A DNA stretch of 8,612 nucleotides from SSC3 sp035477015 (GTDB taxonomy: Bacteria > Actinomycetota > Actinomycetes > Propionibacteriales > Nocardioidaceae), in contig DATILB010000450.1 of NCBI GenBank assembly GCA_035477015.1, positions 1 to 8,612 on the forward strand. Direction: 5' to 3'. A program made the position numbers and the translations under genes. The notes beneath the pieces were generated by a model. It was given only the letters and a program-made list of their open reading frames with translations. It was not told the origin of the DNA and ran no database searches. This document shows, in pieces, positions 6,258 through 8,612 of the stretch. Position 1 is the stretch's first letter. Every line of letters starts with the position of its first letter.

Positions 6258-7132
6258 ACCCGCTGCAGCTTCTCCCCTCCCTTCGTCGTCTCGACCTGAA
6301 CGGCAAGGTCGCCCTGGTGACCGGGGGCGGCGACGGGATCGGTCGCGCCACCGCCCTGGCGATGGCCGACCGCGGTGCCCTGGTCGCCGTACTCGACCGT
6401 GACGGGGTCGCTGCCAAACAGGTCACCGCCGAGATCGGCGAGGCACGCGCGCTCGCGATCACCGCGGATGTGACGGACCGCGACGGGATGGAGCTGGCCG
6501 TCGCGCAGGTGGTCGAGCGGTTCGGGCGACTGGACGTCGTGGTCGCCAACGCGGGCATCACGCCACCGCCGGCCACGCTTCGCACCCTCGACCCCGCCGA
6601 CTTCGACCGGGTCATGGCGGTCAACCTGACCGGCGTCCTCAACACCGTGCAGCCTGCGATCGAAGCGCTCATCGAGCAACGCGGACACATCGTGGTGGTG
6701 GCGTCCTGCGCCGCGTTCAGCCCGCCGGCGGGTGGCGCGGTGTACATGGTCAGCAAGGCGGCGGTCGAGGTCCTCGCCCGCGCGTTCAAGCTCGAGCTGG
6801 CCGCCCACGGGGTCACGGTGACGACCAGCTACTTCGGCTTCGTGGACACCGCTCTCGCCCGTGCCACGCTCGACGACGACCCGATCGGCCACGAGATCAC
6901 GGCCGCCGTGCCGTGGCCGCTCAACGTGCGCATCACACCTGAGGCTGCGGCCCGGACGATCGTGGGCGGGGTCGAACGACGCTCAGCCTCGACGACGGCG
7001 CCCCTCGCCTGGGCACCCCTCGGTGTACTCCGCGGGGTCGTGGGTCCCCTGCTCGACGCCTTCCTGATGCGCGACCCGCGACTGGCCCGGCTGCTCGCCC
7101 AGCTCGAGGAACGCGCAGGAGCAGCCTCCTAG
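6254..7132 (+). CDS. SDR-family NAD-dependent oxidoreductase
   Basis: A 292-residue classical short-chain dehydrogenase/reductase. The coenzyme motif is TGGGDGIG (23-30), Asp72 begins DVTD, and NAG is at 99-101. The catalytic set is Asn124, Ser151, Tyr164 and Lys168 (YMVSK), with the usual 13-residue Ser to Tyr spacing. An Asp at the end of the second strand (D48, in LDRDG) favours NAD(H) over NADP(H). The last 60 residues form an extra tail with a hydrophobic stretch (about 248-272), longer than in the 250-residue core family. Such tails are common in SDRs found beside Baeyer-Villiger monooxygenases, but the tail's role is not known to me. The start ATG overlaps the monooxygenase stop (ATGA). 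A natural role is oxidising an alcohol made by the upstream oxygenase to the ketone used by the monooxygenase; this is inference. Confidence 0.92.
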   Translation: MNPLQLLPSLRRLDLNGKVALVTGGGDGIGRATALAMADRGALVAVLDRDGVAAKQVTAEIGEARALAITADVTDRDGMELAVAQVVERFGRLDVVVANAGITPPPATLRTLDPADFDRVMAVNLTGVLNTVQPAIEALIEQRGHIVVVASCAAFSPPAGGAVYMVSKAAVEVLARAFKLELAAHGVTVTTSYFGFVDTALARATLDDDPIGHEITAAVPWPLNVRITPEAAARTIVGGVERRSASTTAPLAWAPLGVLRGVVGPLLDAFLMRDPRLARLLAQLEERAGAAS

Positions 7133-7164
7133 ACCGCTCACCCGGGCCGTGCTTGGGTTGGTCC

Positions 7165-8538
7165 GTGACCCAGACCTTGCAGGCCGACTACCTCGTCGTG
7201 GGGGCCGGTGCCATGGGCATGGCGTTCACGGATGCTCTGATCGACCACTCGGACGCGAGTGTCGCGATCGTCGACCGTCGGCACAGTGTCAGCGGGCACT
7301 GGGTCGACGCGTACCCGTTCGTACGACTGCACCAAGCGTCAGCGTTCTACGGCGTCCCGTCGACACTGCTCGGCGGCGCCCGCCTGCAGCAGACCGGGCC
7401 GGAGGTCGGCCTCCAGGAGCGGGCGCCCGTCTCGGAGATCACCGCCTACTACGGGCGCATCGCCGACCGGATGCTCGAGTCGGGCCGGGTCGAGATCTAC
7501 CTCAACAGTGACTACCGCGACGACCGCACCATCGTCTCGCGGGTCTCGGGCAAGCGGATCGACGTACCGGAGACTTGCCGGATCGTCGACGCGCACTACC
7601 TCGCTCCGGACATCCCGGCGGAGACCGCTCCACCCTTCGCGATCACGGACGGCGCGCGGGTGCTCCCGGTCAACGACATCGCCCGGGTCGAGGAGGCGCC
7701 GAGCCAGTACGTCATCGTCGGTTCGGGCAAGACCGCCACTGACGGTGTCATCTGGCTCTTGGCGCGCGGCGTCGACCCCGACGCGATCTGCTGGATCAGG
7801 CCCCGCGACCCATGGATGACGAACCGAGCCGCGCTGCAGCCCGATCCGGTGGCGTTCTTCACGATGGTCGCGGACATCATCGAGTCCGCGGTGGCGGCGT
7901 CCTCGCCGGAGGACTTCTTCCTCCGGATGGAGGACGCCGGCGTGATGATGCGGATCGACCGGTCCTTCGCACCGACGATGGCCAAGGCCCCCACCCTCGC
8001 CACCTGGGAGCTCGAGCTGCTGCGCACCATCGAGAACGTCGTACGCCTCGGGCACATCAAGCGAGTCGAGCCGGGGCGGATGACCTTCGCCGAGGGCGAG
8101 GTCGGGATCGCGAAGGACGCGCTCGTCGTGCACTGCGCGGCTCCCGGCCTGAAGTACCCGGCCCTCGTGCCGATCTGGGGACCGTCGACGATCACGTTGC
8201 AACCGATCCGGGCCGGCTTCCCGTGCTTCGCTGCCGCACTCGCCGGGTACGTCGAAGCGACGCGTCAGGACGACGTGGAGAAGAACCGGCTCTGCCCGCC
8301 GTCGCCGTACGGCAACTCGATGGCGGAGTGGGCGAAGATGAACGCCCTCGGGACGAAGGCCTCGATGTCGTTCAACTCCGAGCCGGACATCAAGGCTTGG
8401 GCGGACCAGGTCCCGCTCAACCCGGCGCGGGTCCCGGCCCGCTACCCGGGATCGCCCTTGCTGGACGACGCCCTCGCACGGGTCCAGGCAGCCATGGGCC
8501 CGGGTCTGGCGAAGCTGACCGAGCTGGGCGACGCCTGA
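7165..8538 (+). CDS. NAD(P)/FAD-binding oxidoreductase of unknown substrate
   Basis: A 457-residue flavoprotein-like enzyme when read from GTG 7165. TTG 7153 is the other in-frame start, adding four residues; neither has a clear ribosome site. The first Rossmann motif, GAGAMG (13-18), ends in an acidic residue (VDRR, Asp37), as in FAD-binding folds. A conserved-looking block follows, GHWVDAYPFVRLHQ (44-57). The second dinucleotide motif, GSGKTATD (186-193), is probably for NAD(P)H. The Baeyer-Villiger fingerprints are absent, so it is not a second copy of the upstream enzyme, although the two-Rossmann layout is the same. The middle and C-terminal parts (about 220-457) have no motif I recognise. 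It is the last gene of the operon, 32 bases after the SDR gene and followed by a hairpin. It may act on the same metabolite, but no function is assigned. Confidence 0.85.
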   Translation: MTQTLQADYLVVGAGAMGMAFTDALIDHSDASVAIVDRRHSVSGHWVDAYPFVRLHQASAFYGVPSTLLGGARLQQTGPEVGLQERAPVSEITAYYGRIADRMLESGRVEIYLNSDYRDDRTIVSRVSGKRIDVPETCRIVDAHYLAPDIPAETAPPFAITDGARVLPVNDIARVEEAPSQYVIVGSGKTATDGVIWLLARGVDPDAICWIRPRDPWMTNRAALQPDPVAFFTMVADIIESAVAASSPEDFFLRMEDAGVMMRIDRSFAPTMAKAPTLATWELELLRTIENVVRLGHIKRVEPGRMTFAEGEVGIAKDALVVHCAAPGLKYPALVPIWGPSTITLQPIRAGFPCFAAALAGYVEATRQDDVEKNRLCPPSPYGNSMAEWAKMNALGTKASMSFNSEPDIKAWADQVPLNPARVPARYPGSPLLDDALARVQAAMGPGLAKLTELGDA

Positions 8539-8557
8539 GATTCCTGCCTCTCGAGGA

Positions 8558-8603
8558 TCACTGACTCTGCCGCCCGGGACGCCGGGAACGGGAGTGTCAG
8601 TGA
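8558..8603 (+). terminator. Long imperfect hairpin after the operon, possible terminator
   Basis: TCACTGAC (8558-8565) pairs exactly with GTCAGTGA (8596-8603). The stem continues inward with CT/AG, CCG/CGG and CCC/GGG, broken by two single mismatches and a 2-base AA bulge, closing on an 8-base loop (8576-8583). It starts 20 bases after the last stop codon. No T-run follows (CACAGATCC), so it is not a textbook intrinsic terminator. Many actinobacterial terminators lack the T-run, but a regulatory site for the next gene is also possible. Confidence 0.45.
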
Positions 8604-8606
8604 CAC
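8594..8606. promoter_or_regulatory. Short palindrome, possible operator near the window edge
   Basis: GTGTCA and TGACAC flank a single G (8594-8606), a perfect 6-bp inverted repeat. It overlaps the right arm of the larger hairpin. It could be an operator for a gene beyond the window, or simply part of the hairpin. There is too little sequence after it to decide. Confidence 0.25.
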
Positions 8607-8612
8607 AGATCC

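Noticed and set aside
7339..8202. A 287-codon minus-strand open frame opposite the last flavoprotein gene
   Set aside because: It is an antisense shadow of a gene with two intact Rossmann motifs and has no recognisable domain or ribosome site.
7153..8538. The last flavoprotein as a second Baeyer-Villiger monooxygenase
   Set aside because: Both dinucleotide motifs are present, but neither BVMO fingerprint (GGxWxxxxYPGxxxD or FxGxxxHxxxW) is found.

Overview
The window is high-GC DNA with short intergenic gaps, ATGA start/stop overlaps and occasional GTG starts. The gene families (a SigE-type ECF sigma factor, a PF10118 di-iron protein beside a PDR/VanB reductase) point to an actinobacterium. 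A Nocardioides-like member of the Propionibacteriales is a reasonable guess but is not proven by the sequence. No RNA gene, insertion sequence, CRISPR array or gene-free stretch longer than about 100 bases was seen.

Left part (1-2801). The last 13 codons of a + strand gene converge on a block of minus-strand genes. In their own transcription order these are a TetR regulator (2801-2166), a small STAS-domain protein (2127-1795), a SigE-family ECF sigma factor (1725-1201) and a single-pass membrane protein with a beta-propeller-like outer domain (1199-39). The last two are separated by one base and form a sigma factor/membrane-partner pair. The STAS protein lacks the serine that is normally phosphorylated in anti-sigma antagonists.

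Right part (2802-8612). A divergent 67-base region carries a perfect 9-bp inverted repeat (2830-2851), the best candidate for the TetR operator. To its right lies a five-gene + strand operon: a ferritin-like di-iron protein of the family usually labelled 'metal-dependent hydrolase' (PF10118), a PDR/VanB-type flavin/[2Fe-2S] reductase, a type I Baeyer-Villiger monooxygenase with both fingerprints intact, a classical short-chain dehydrogenase, and a second two-Rossmann flavoprotein of unknown role. A long imperfect hairpin follows the last gene.

How the genes may work together (inference). The reductase start codon overlaps the stop of the di-iron gene, and the reductase has the domains needed to pass electrons from NAD(P)H to a di-iron site. 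The di-iron protein is therefore more likely an oxygenase than a hydrolase. With the alcohol dehydrogenase-like SDR and the Baeyer-Villiger enzyme, the operon would encode a sequence C-H to alcohol to ketone to ester/lactone on an unknown hydrophobic substrate, repressed by the TetR protein until a ligand appears. No esterase is present to open the ester, and the substrate cannot be told from the sequence.
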